Below are positions 33,754 to 42,900 of a DNA stretch of 64,000 nucleotides, piece after piece (the first letter of the stretch is position 1; each line of letters begins with the position of its first letter). The translations under genes and the position numbers were made by a program. The stretch is from Halichondria panicea (lineage: Eukaryota > Porifera > Demospongiae > Suberitida > Halichondriidae). The notes beneath the pieces are model-generated. The model was not told where the DNA came from, searched no databases, and worked only from the letters and a program-made list of their open reading frames with translations. The DNA lies in NCBI RefSeq assembly GCF_963675165.1, contig NC_087382.1, positions 1,984,001 to 2,048,000 on the forward strand, read 5' to 3'.

Positions 33754-34058
33754 GCCAATAAGAGTCAGGTAGTGTGAGATGTGATGCCAGAGTTGCTACC
33801 AGTAACCAATGAGCCAGTGAGGGATAGTACACACCCACACATGTACACATAGCAACAGGTACACAGATCATGGCTGGGATAGTGGCGGCCTTAGGCTTAA
33901 AGCTACCGCAAGCCCCTACCAGAATTGTGTCAGCATTACTGCCCATGCACACACTACAGTGAGCTATATAGTAACTAGCTAGAGGCAAGTACACTACACC
34001 CAGACCACAGTGATGGCTTATCTGGATCCTTTATCTGACAGCCATGACATTGTACCAT
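19276..34058 (-). CDS. Pseudokinase with PB1/ubiquitin-like N-terminus and long PPxY-bearing disordered tail
   Basis: Exons in transcript order: tentative 34058-34000 (starts MVQCHGCQIKDPDKP), 33034-32478, 31768-31530, 30032-29919, 27937-27608, 25911-25704, 24124-21727, 21113 (or 21104)-19668, 19603-19276. Interior phases all agree, giving about 1,890 residues. The first domain (VKVPPNIKWADFLALF, EIEIFDERGIEI) has a PB1/ubiquitin-like feel (inference). The kinase fold keeps the VAIK-type lysine (CVLKIPL), the alpha-C glutamate (FANEAALLRKI) and APE (GLAPEVI). HRD is HLN, DLKPEN is NLLPEN, DFG is NFE and DVWSFG is YPWSFG, so both catalytic aspartates are Asn and phosphotransfer is unlikely. 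The tail is Ser/Thr/Pro-rich, with a 13 x 13-residue repeat and two WW-ligand sites (LPPYSPP, PPPSYDEIF), which suggests a scaffold or Nedd4-type partner. The family is not recognised. The 5' exon is a guess supported only by phase. Confidence 0.75.
21345..21640 (-). repeat. 38-bp minisatellite in a pseudokinase intron
   Basis: About eight copies of AAGCAGCTAGTACAATGTAG GTCCTTGGGACAGCCACT, with one- or two-base variants (ACATG for ACAATG). It lies in the intron between the two largest coding exons. Confidence 0.92.
21864..22373 (-). repeat. 39-bp coding repeat: thirteen 13-residue units in the pseudokinase tail
   Basis: Thirteen tandem 39-base units inside exon 24124-21727 translate to STQASQATHRGVD variants (GG or RR for RG, IH for TH, one LAS for QAS). 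The unit length is a multiple of three and no unit breaks the frame, unlike most arrays in the window, which fits selection for an open frame. No known domain matches; the segment is likely disordered. Confidence 0.93.
24366..25122. mobile_element. Non-autonomous DNA element with long terminal inverted repeats
   Basis: The left end reads CCTAGCCTCGATTCCAGGCC then GCGAAGAGAAGGCGGCCTGG; the right end is its reverse complement, finishing at ATCGAGGCTAGG. GCGCATGCG motifs lie just inside each end. A TCTTTCCTAG flank appears on both sides and may be the target duplication. There is no transposase ORF, so it is MITE-like. It sits in an intron of the pseudokinase gene, next to a relative at 25127-25640. 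Confidence 0.75.
25127..25640. mobile_element. Related inverted-repeat element, copy 1
   Basis: It begins CCTAGCCTCGATCCCAGGCC and ends with GCGCAAGCAGTCGATAGCAG followed by an imperfect inverted GCCTTC hairpin and GGAGGCTAG. The interior contains CATCACAACGAACGGAAGTG and AGCTAGCTAGCTATATAGCTC. The same interior appears in opposite orientation at 30768-31345, so this is one family. Non-coding. Confidence 0.7.
25912..26262 (-). repeat. Acceptor-bearing minisatellite upstream of the pseudokinase exon at 25911
   Basis: About a dozen units of roughly 23-30 bases, read on the minus strand as a run of CA, then CAG, then TATCCCCACC. The true exon starts at 25911 as CACACAG|TATCCCCCTATATTC. Each unit therefore repeats the 3' splice site plus the first seven coding bases. 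Confidence 0.85.
26305..26403 (+). repeat. 23-bp short tandem array
   Basis: Four to five copies of CACTAGACCCTAGCTACAGT GAG. Part of the unit (CTAGCTACAGTG) is also the core of the 45-bp array at 32033. Confidence 0.85.
26625..26800 (+). mobile_element. tRNA-derived SINE, copy 1
   Basis: A box A-like TGGCTTAGTGGTTA and a box B-like GGTTCGATTCC are spaced as in a tRNA with a long variable region. They are followed by a non-tRNA tail (TTTCTTCATTTCTTTACAAA ... CCTGTCAAGTACATAATCA). The same head and tail occur inverted at 30380-30566, which marks a dispersed element and not a tRNA gene. No folded acceptor stem could be completed. Confidence 0.8.
27006..27567 (-). repeat. 18-bp minisatellite in a pseudokinase intron
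   Basis: About 31 copies of CACTATAGGCTCTGTACA or the variant CACTGCAGGCTCTGTACA, with two insertions. It starts about 40 bases beyond the donor of exon 27937-27608. The 18-base period keeps all frames open, so long spurious ORFs (VCTEPI and YRLCTH repeats) appear on both strands. Confidence 0.93.
27962..29031. repeat. 34-bp minisatellite, about 31 copies
   Basis: Unit TAGTGAGATAGCTAGTGGGC ATGGGGTGGCAGGA, with variants (GGGATA, GGCTGAGATA, and a four-base CATG duplication clustered at the right end). It occupies about 1.07 kb of the intron just upstream of pseudokinase exon 27937-27608. Confidence 0.95.
29290..29465. repeat. 33/37-bp minisatellite
   Basis: About five copies of TACCAGCTAGCTTATAGGTA CTACCAGTGTGTA, alternating between units with and without an extra TGTG. 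Confidence 0.85.
29581..29812. mobile_element. MITE with TATAGCGC...TTTTCGAGG termini, copy 1
   Basis: About 232 bases flanked by inverted repeats: left CCGTATAGCGCAAAATTTTC GAGG, right CCTCGAAAATTTCGTGCTAT ACAGTA. Subterminal TTTCGTGG / CCACGAAA inversions are present. An almost full-length copy lies inverted at 40909-41119 and a diverged one at 51997-52160. There is no coding capacity. Confidence 0.8.
30380..30566 (-). mobile_element. tRNA-derived SINE, copy 2 (inverted)
   Basis: Read on the minus strand it contains TGGCTTAGTGGTTA, then GGGTTCGATTCC, then the same tail as 26625-26800 through GTCAAGTACATAATCAAG, ending near CCAAAAAGGGAAACTTGATT. The two copies differ at scattered positions. 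They sit in opposite orientation in introns of the same gene. Confidence 0.8.
30768..31345. mobile_element. Inverted copy of the 25127-25640 element
   Basis: It starts AGCCTCCTTCACAAGGCC and ends GGCCTGGGATCGAGGCTAGC. Inside it shares GACTGCTTGCGCATGCGCAA, a GAGCTATATAGCTAGCTAGC tract and TCCACTTCCGTTCATTGTGA CGTCA with the reverse complement of 25127-25640. The short ORF near 31030 is part of the element and not a supported gene. Confidence 0.7.
31330..31491. repeat. 33-bp minisatellite grown from the end of the 30768 element
   Basis: Five copies of TAGAGCGGCCTGGGATCGAG GCTAGCCTACTTG. The unit is the terminal sequence of the adjoining element (AGCGGCCTGGGATCGAGGCT) plus about ten flanking bases. 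Confidence 0.92.
32033..32400. repeat. 45-bp minisatellite
   Basis: About eight copies of CTAGCTACAGTGCACACAGT GGGACCACACTGTAGGCTCT GTACG. It combines the core of the 26305 array (CTAGCTACAGTG) with the core of the 27006 array (TAGGCTCTGTAC). It lies between two kinase-domain exons. ORFs through it are artefacts of the 3n period. Confidence 0.93.
33035..33999 (-). other. Presumed first intron of the pseudokinase gene
   Basis: Almost 1 kb without a supported exon apart from a possible short 27-base candidate near 33440-33466. A CA run lies at 33719-33750. The ORF at 33476-33994 crosses it and shows no coding character. Whether this is one intron depends on the tentative 5' exon. Confidence 0.4.
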
Positions 34059-34217
34059 CCTCACCTAGAGCTCTATAGAGAGTCCAGTGTAGCAATCTCG
34101 GAGGAACTGACTATCTTCTCTCTTCTAGGAGGAGCTGAGTACGTCGAGTATCTTCTCTCTTCGAGCCAGCCTCTACTAATGTGAGCAGCCCCGCCCCCTT
34201 TTGTATTAGGAATGCAC

Positions 34218-34278
34218 TTGATTTGTCAAAACCGAGTTGTATCTAATCATTAGATACAACTCGGTTTTGACAAATCAA
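34218..34278. repeat. Perfect 61-bp palindrome (30-bp arms, 1-bp centre)
   Basis: The left arm 34218-34247 begins TTGATTTGTCAAAACCGAGT; the right arm 34249-34278 is its exact reverse complement; C34248 is the centre. Pairing stops at both outer edges. It lies upstream of the presumed pseudokinase start. Confidence 0.97.
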
Positions 34279-34279
34279 C

Positions 34280-34348
34280 TAACACTAAACTAAAGTTGTG
34301 CCTATTACATTAGACTAATGTAATAGGCACAACTTTAGTTTAGTGTTA
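34280..34348. repeat. Perfect 69-bp palindrome (34-bp arms, 1-bp centre)
   Basis: The left arm 34280-34313 begins TAACACTAAACTAAAGTTGT; the right arm 34315-34348 is its exact reverse complement around A34314. One base (C34279) separates it from the first palindrome, and the two have unrelated arm sequences. GACAAATC of the first palindrome recurs at about 34356. Confidence 0.97.
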
Positions 34349-34758
34349 TATTAGAGACAAATCGTTCCAACTGTTATAAAGCAAGAATTATTATAACTAT
34401 TACATGCTTAGTTATAAAATCATAACAATTAGTATTAGAAGGAAGTATGTGTTTATGTTCATTTACAGTATTGTAATATTTATTTATAGATTTTTAATAA
34501 TTATTAAAGACTTACTTGTATAGTCATTTAATAACAGTGCATCAAATAATTATAAGGCCTTAATAAGGGAAGACATTACAGAATTAAGGATAAGAGCTCA
34601 ATCCAGGCTAAGCTAATTGATTACTCGTGATCAATAGCCCGGGCACATGCAAGCTGGATGAGCTCTTCTACCTAACCCAACTTTGCCCTCACTCAAGTTC
34701 TAACTTGCGTAAAGATCGTTAACAAAACAATCTAAATACTAACCTTAACTGTATAAAC

Positions 34759-34929
34759 GATGACCCTTTACCAGACACTCTCACACACAAGATGGAGACG
34801 GCTGGTGAGGAAAAGCGTTCACTTGTCCTTCCCTCTAGGAGCTTCCACAAGGCTGGATATCGGGTGGATACTCACCCAAAAGGCCAGCAGCAATGGATCA
34901 TGAGGCAAAGAGCATCGCAGCGAGTACAA
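34759..34929 (+). pseudogene. Orphan exon, copy 1 of a duplicated segment
   Basis: Fifty-seven open codons (DDPLPDTLTHK then METAGEEKRSL and FHKAGYRVDTHPKGQQQW) ending exactly at a CAA|GTGAGT donor. It is almost identical to 47384-47566, including about 400 bases of downstream flank. No acceptor is visible at its left end and no convincing partner exon follows; downstream at about 35158-35220 there is a short related open stretch (MEELQGDTVELADN). It may be the first exon of a small gene or a relic of duplication. I do not recognise the protein. Confidence 0.4.
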
Positions 34930-35648
34930 GTGAGTGGCTAGTCATGATCAAAAGTGGACCACCTAGTATAGTGTATAGGCTGCTTTAGATGACTGGCATT
35001 CAATATCTGCTAATTACTAGTGAGCAAACTATACAGCTACAGCCTCTGTATCAAATGCATCCATTGCTACACATTTGTTGACCCGTTACTTCATTGCGTA
35101 CAGTGATGGAGAGCACGAGAGGGGCGGAGTCAGTAACAAGTTGCTATGACAACATATGATGGAGGAGTTACAAGGTGACACTGTGGAGTTGGCAGATAAT
35201 CCATTGGACGTCTTGCTCTGCAGATAAAGGAATACAATTAAGAAATAGTGAGTACTGCTGCGTGCAGAGTGTGACTCTTTCCCCCACCAGAACTATAATC
35301 TGAGCATGTCATGTGATATAGGCCTTGTCTAGAGCTACAAAATGCATCTCTTATTAGTTTTGTAAAGTTATGACCTCCCGAAAGTTGAATATCAAATTGT
35401 ATCCCCACCTTGTATGCACTGTACTCCTCCCTTGAGCTTTGTGTGGAATAGGTTAGTGTTTTATGCTCTGTACTCCCCGGCCCCTGGTCTCCTATAATAT
35501 CATGGTCTCCACATATTCATGTACGTACAATATTAAGTGCCATAATCTCCTCTACTTGTAACTGCAGGTGACACTGATGATCGATGACCTTAATTATGAA
35601 CACTGATAAACAATATTTTCCTTAGACTGAATTATGACATTTAATTTT
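34930..35648. other. Intergenic DNA between orphan exon copy 1 and the WD40 gene
   Basis: Up to about 35330 it is the duplicate of 47567-47960, with local insertions and losses. The rest is AT-rich and I see no feature. The 3' end of the minus-strand WD40 message must lie near 35600-35648. Confidence 0.5.
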
Positions 35649-36870
35649 TCAATTTTTAATTTTTTGTCTGAGTTTAAATTGGTTTGTAATTTTCTGAACA
35701 CGTTCTTCCTCGCTGAGTGGTTGGTATGGTAACGATGTGTAGACTCCATTGGGACTGCGGCCAGGTCTCCTCTGAGCAGCAGAGCTGGCACGAAGGTGTC
35801 GCAATCTACAGGGTAATGTACAGTCAGGAGGCTATGCGGTACAAGATAAGTTACCTCTTGCCAGCTTGTGATCCACCACTGTGCATGCATGAGAGAGAGA
35901 GAGAGAGAATTAACCATGACATGTACCATTTGAAAGGTATATCTTTCTAAGCTTCCCTAACATAAATCTTTCCACAGATTCAAGTGATGAGCCTCGAACC
36001 ATTGATTAAACAGGAGGAGCTAGAGTAGCTGCTAATAATTATTGTGTACAACACTCACTCACAGGTACACCCACTCACAGGTACACTGTACACCCACTCA
36101 CACTGAACACCCACTCACATTGGCACTCCTAGGGAAATGTGAGACTGTAGCCAAGTATCATCATCAGTCTTTACATGCGTGGAGAACATTAGTCATTATT
36201 ATTGTGTGTGTGTATATACTCACTTGTATCACATCCTCCACATCTGTCACAACATCACACTCCTCACTGACTCTTCCCACCACCTCATTGCTGACCACAC
36301 CCACGTCTTGCTCGTCACACTTATCAGGAGGAGAGTCTAATAAGATTTCAAGAGACTTGGTCTCTTTATTGTGATCTATGCATGATGGTAGTGTAGGGTC
36401 GAGTGTAATGTCCTCGGGGGATAATGGATACTGATAAGAGGAGGGGTCACCCAGGGTCCATATGTGGGGCTGACCAAACGAGCCTGTGTGTGTGTGTGGG
36501 TGGGTGTGTGTGTGGGCGTGTGTACACACTCACCAATATAGTGTCCCTCTAGAGACCACAGTCGAACTGCCCCATCAGCAGCAGCGCTCACCAGCACATT
36601 GCGTCCTTCTATCAACTCAAGACTATACAGGACAAGAGGAGGCAATTAACCACTGACAGTATATAGGTGATTGCATCAACTGGATGAGCGATATCTCAAT
36701 CCCCCTGGCCCATGGTTACAATCTCAGCACTTACCAAGTGATGGTGTCAGTGTGTGCCTTCCATAGGGCCACTCTCTTAGGAGGACTAGTGGCTGAACTG
36801 ATCACACAATAATCAGCAATGCTCCACACACATACATGGCCTGGTGTGTGTGTGTGTGTGCAGTGTGCAG

Positions 36871-36915
<45 letters not shown>

Positions 36916-39900
36916 TGTATACCATGGCTCTCAGCAGTGAATAACACGGTGTCCTGACTGTCCCCTGTCATGGCAGTGATGGATGCTCTGGTTGCTCTGA
37001 ATCGACCCATTGCAGCTCTCCCTTCATACAAGTTCCAGAAATGAACATAACCTACAAATAAGCAGATAAAAATATTGTAACTTTAGTACCGTTGATCCAA
37101 TGTTGAAAATTTTAAGCTTATAAAAATACTTTTCAAACGATGCGTTTCAATCCAAAATTTCATTGGCTATAATCCATAGTTTGACCAAAATTAATTGGTA
37201 AAAATTAATGGTCTCGCTTTCACATTGGATCCACGGAATTTAGCAGCTGAAAGAGTCCCCGAACCATTGATTGAACGAAGGGGGGTTGTAGTTAATCACC
37301 ATGGTTACCTGATGGTCCGCTGGCTACCAGAGAGGCAGCAATGCGTGTCCTTGCTCTAGTGTTTAGGAACAAGAGTTTATACACAGCCTCAGAACCTTCG
37401 TCTGTGTGTGGGCATGTGGGTGGGTGTGTGTGTGTGTGCAGTTAGTGAAGGGGGACACAGTATAGGTAATTAGCGTACCTGATGTGTGGGCGTGAGGGGG
37501 CGTGGCTTTGAGGTGACTGAGTGCGTGACAAGACACCACACTCCATACAATAATCTATAATTATTATGATGGAGGCAAAAAAGGTTTCAACAATTACCAT
37601 ACACACTGAACTCTGACCTCTCCATCGTAGCTAGCAGTGGCCATGAGGTGAGGAGAACCAAACGCCACGCAGAGGATATCATCAGAGTGGGCGTGGTCAG
37701 ATGCTCTACTCCAACCATCCAATGGGTGCACTAGCTGAGATATTTGCTGGGGCTTTGCCGGGACATCCTAATATTATAAAATGCACAAAATTAGTGGACA
37801 CACACACAAAGACAGACAGTGAGGGCACAAAGTAGCTACTAGAGTACTTACAGGAAAGAGGCTGATTTTCCTGTCCCAACCAACAGAGATGATGTACCTA
37901 CAGCAAAAGAGAGCAAATGTACCACTAGAACATACTTCCATACACACATGGCCACTAGCACACATGCACACATGGCCACTAGCACACATGCACGCATGGC
38001 CACTAGAACACGCACACACGGCCACTAGAACACGTGCACACATGGCCACTAGAACACGCACACACGGCCACTAGAACACGTGCACACATGGCCACTAGAA
38101 CACACGCACACATGGCCACTAGAACACGTGCACGCATGGCCACTAGAACACACGCACACATGGCCACTAGAACACGTGCACGCATGGCCACTAGAACACG
38201 TGCACACATGGCCACTAGAACACGCACACACATGGCCACTAGAACACGCGCACACACGGCCACTAGAACACATGCACACACGGCCACTAGAACACATGCA
38301 CACACGGCCACTAGAACACGTGCACACATGGCCACTAGAACACGTGCACACACGGCCACTAGAACACATGCACACATGGCCACTAGAACACGTGCACACA
38401 CGGCCACTAGAACATACTTCCATACACACATGGCCACTAGCACACATGCAGGGGCGTTTCTAGAGATTGAAGCAGGAGGGTGCTCAAGAATACAGAAAAA
38501 ATGGGGCCGCGCGCATAGCGCGCGCGATTTTACGCCCCCTCATTTATTGCGGCGCATCTTTCATACATACAGCTCCTCCCCCATGCAGCCTTGCAGCAAA
38601 AAAGTACAGCACACTGCCCAAGAAAAGAGCAGCTCCTACTATTCTCCTCTAGAGCTTCTCTCTTCCATTCTATAGTTCTGTTAGGCCACTCCAAATGAGA
38701 CTGTAGTTTCCCGTCAGAGACTCTAGTAAATTATATGCGGGTGTGAGCAGTATTATCATTATTCATTACTATGAATCTCATTATAAATGTGTTGCGTCAT
38801 CAATGAATTTAATTAATCACCACAAAAATGTTACCATACACACATACGCCCACAAACAGTAAACAAAGAACGTAATTTCAATATTAATTATTTTCATTGG
38901 ATAATTAGAGAAATAATGGCCATAATGACTATTAATGCGGTAGCTAAAGCAGGAAGCGCGAGTTGGACGGGAAACTACAGTCTCATTTGGAGTGGCCTTA
39001 CTATGTTACTAGATAAAGCATCTAGCTACAGTAATTTTTATGTTATTACATGTGTATCTTCTTGTAAATGACAATATAATGTACAATGTTGTAGTTTGTA
39101 GCCCAAAGCAATCTATAGTACCGGTACTATAGCTCATAGTTCCCTGCTAAATACACTCAAATGAGATCTCATAGCGTGTGATAATTATGAGTCAGTCATC
39201 TTGTAGGATCTCCATGCACTATTCTCCTGGGGTACATCCTAGCAAACTGGTCAATCACTGCAATGGGGATGTCCAGTCATTCTGGTGTTAGTCATTGCTT
39301 CTCAGTATCTCTCAGTGGAGCAAGAGGTGACTGGGAGAGTGCAGAGGATCTTGATCAGCTATTTAGCATTACATAACCATTGGAATGGCAATACTGATTG
39401 CGCATGCTCAATTGGGCGTGGTCGATCATGACTTGTCGTTGTCAATGAGATAGAGCTACACGTATCTCTGGAGCTGCACAGTTAGCTAGCTAGCTACTGA
39501 GTGATATTTCATGGTTGTCTGGGAGGACAGGGGGGTGCTCAAGCCCCCAAAGCCCCCCATTGTACACGCCACTGCACATGCACACATGGCCACTAGAACA
39601 CATGCACACACGGCCACTAGAACACATGCACGCATGGCCACTAGCACACATGCACACATGGCCACTAGAACACGTGCACGCATGGCCACTAGAACACGTG
39701 CACGCATGGCCACTAGAACACGTGCACGCATGGCCACTAGAACACACGCACACACGGCCACTAGAACACGCGCACACACGGCCACTAGAACACGCGCACA
39801 CACGGCCACTAGAACACATGCACACATGGCCACTAGAACACATGCACACACGCGCACACATGGCCACTAGAACACATGCACACACGGCCACTAGAACACA

Positions 39901-42900
39901 CGCACACACGGCCACTAGAACACGTGCACACACGGCCACTAGAACACGTGCACACACGGCCACTAGAACACGTGCACACACGGCCACTAGAACACGTGCA
40001 CACACGGCCACTAGAACACGCGCACACACGGCCACTAGAACACATGCACACATGGCCACTAGAACACATGCACACACGCGCACACATGGCCACTAGAACA
40101 CATGCGCACACGGCCACTAGAACACACGCACACACGGCCACTAGAACACGTGCACACACGGCCACTAGAACACGTGCACACACGGCCACTAGAACACGTG
40201 CACACACGGCCACTAGAACACGCGCACACACGGCCACTAGAACACGTGCACACACGGCCACTAGAACACGTGCACACACGGCCACTAGAACACTAGAACA
40301 CGTGCACACATGGCCACTAGAACACATGCACACAGGGCCACTAGAACACGTGCACACATGGCCACTAGAACACGCGCACACATGGCCACTAGAACACATG
40401 CACACACGGCCACTAGAACACATGCACACACGGCCACTAGAACACGTGCACACATGGCCACTAGAACACATGCACACACGGCCACTAGAACACATGCACA
40501 CATGGCCATGCAGAGCATGTATTGTACACTGATTGCTGGTGTTGTATATATGTGTACATGGTACTAGTTGAGGTCCCTGCCTAACCCTAACACACGCACA
40601 CATGGCCAGGGCATATTGTACACTGATTGCTGGTGTTGTGCATGTACAGTTATGCAGATTCTTACTTGTTGTTGTTGGTAGTGATGAAGTTGATGTCAGT
40701 GACCTCACAACTGTTGCCCTTGTCCAACACTCGCACACATTGACCGTTGTTGTAGTTCCACACTTTAATCCGCCCATTCTGACTACCCGTCACTACTCTG
40801 TGTGTGGGGGGGTAATACAATGTTCTGTGGGGGTAAATATTATTGCTCGGTCAGCCCAGTTAATTGAGGAAAGAGTGTAAAAAATCAGGCCAGTTTTCGT
40901 AGCTATATACTGTATAGCGCGAAATTTTCGAGGGGCTTAATTTTCGCGGATTTCGTGGGTTAGGATTCTACACGAAAATAAGTCCACTGCTATAACGTGC
41001 AAAGATTTAAGGCGTGGCTTCCGGTAGGCAGTCATTCTGCGAACATTGTGCAACGAAATGGCTTTTAGAGGCCAATCCACGAAATATAAGTGCCTCGAAA
41101 ATTTCGCGCTATACGGTATATGTGAGTTGAAGGCCATAACTTGTTAGAGTCCTAGTAGCTCTTTGCTAGTAGTGCTACAATATACATTCTCTTTTGACCC
41201 CCTACAGCGGTGTGTCAGACCCCCCCCCACGTTACCTCTTGCCTGCCTGGTCCACATCCAGTGCACTGACCCCCCCCACATTACCTCTTGCCTGCCTGGT
41301 CCACATCCAGTGCACTGACCCCCCCCACGTTACCTCTTGCCTGCCTGGTCCACATCCAGTGCACTGATCCCCCCATCCTCTTCTTGATCACAAGAGAACT
41401 CAAACACTTTAGCTCCAGTAAACACATCCCAAGCCTTCACTACCTGTGTGTGGAGTGGGCCGTTGTGAGGGTGTGTAAGGAGAGAGCAGTGTGTGGGGAG
41501 TGGGCGGTTATGAATGTGTGTGGGGAGGGTGTGTGAGTTGAGACTTACCGCCCCCTCACACGCTGTCACCAGCTGATCAAAACAATGAGAAAATTTAACG
41601 GCAGTTATTGGGTGGGCGTGGCTTGTTGCGAACTTGCCACGCCTTGTTTCCTTGACAACGAGCTTCAACACAGCTAGCTGGTCCGTCCCAATGGCCAGTA
41701 ATTGACTAACAGAGTTGAAATGAAACGCTGTGTGCGTGGGAGGAAGAGATGTATTGTGCGTGGGAGGAAGAGATGTATTGTGCGTGGGAGGAAGAAATGT
41801 ATTTTGCGTGGGAGGAAGAGATGTATTGTGCGTGGGAGGAAGAGATGCATTGTGCGTGGGAGGAAGAGATGCATTGTGCGTGGGAGGAAGAGATGTATTG
41901 TGCGTGGGAGGAAGAGATGCATTGTGCATGGGAGGAAGAGATGCATTGTGCGTGGGAGGAAGATATGCATTGTGCGTGGGAGGAAGAGATGTATTGTGCG
42001 TGGGAGGAAGAGATGCATTGTGCATGGGAGGAAGAGATGTATTGTGCGTGGGAGGAAGAGATGTATTGTGCGTGGGAGGAAGAGATGCATTGTGCGTGGG
42101 AGGAAGAGATGTATTGTTATACGGGGATTAGTATGATGATTGTATTATTAGCTTGTACTGTGTACCTTGAACTGTTGAGAGGATCTTATGAGAGCTTTGT
42201 GTGACCGAGCACAGACACGTGTGATCCAGTATATGCCATACCTGTGCATGTGCATGTGCATGTAGAGGGGTGCAGGGTGCGGGGTTAGTACAAGCACTGT
42301 GCATGGAGGGGTGCGGGGTTAGTGCTAGCACTGTGCATGGAGGGGTGCGGGTTAGTGCTAGCACTGTGCATGGAGGGGTGCGGGGTTAGTGCTGAGAGCT
42401 ATATACTATGAATGCACGTACATTTTAGCAGCGAAATTGAACCGTAATCCGAGCCAACTAGAGACAACTATGGATACAGCAACAATCATTGCACTCACTC
42501 TGACAGCGTTGTCATTGCCAACGCTGTAGATCCTGTCCTCCTCAGAGTCAACCTTCAATGAGAAAACAGGAGATCCTTGTCCAAATAAGTGAGCTACAGG
42601 CTTACTGGTGGGGGGAGGGGATCACATCGTGACCTCAGTACTGTCTAATAGTTACTGAATGGAATGGAGACGTGCTTAGTTACATACGTGTTTATGAACG
42701 GGTTCCAGATCCTGATAATCTGATCAGTGCTTCCGGTGACTAGAGCATTGTTCTTGTGACAATAGTCAACAGTTGATACTCCTTTAAGCACTTTAAACAC
42801 GCGCTGGTCTCCCCTCATCTGTTATACGGGGGTTGGGACATAATCATTGGTTGTATGTAATGACACTCACTCTGTTTCTGGCTGGTAGCGTGCTCCTCTG

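Noticed and set aside
37925-40508. Long ORFs on both strands (MATRTHAHT, CSSGHVCM repeats)
   Set aside because: They arise from a 24-bp minisatellite whose length is a multiple of three; the same region is open in several frames at once and is interrupted by a transposon.
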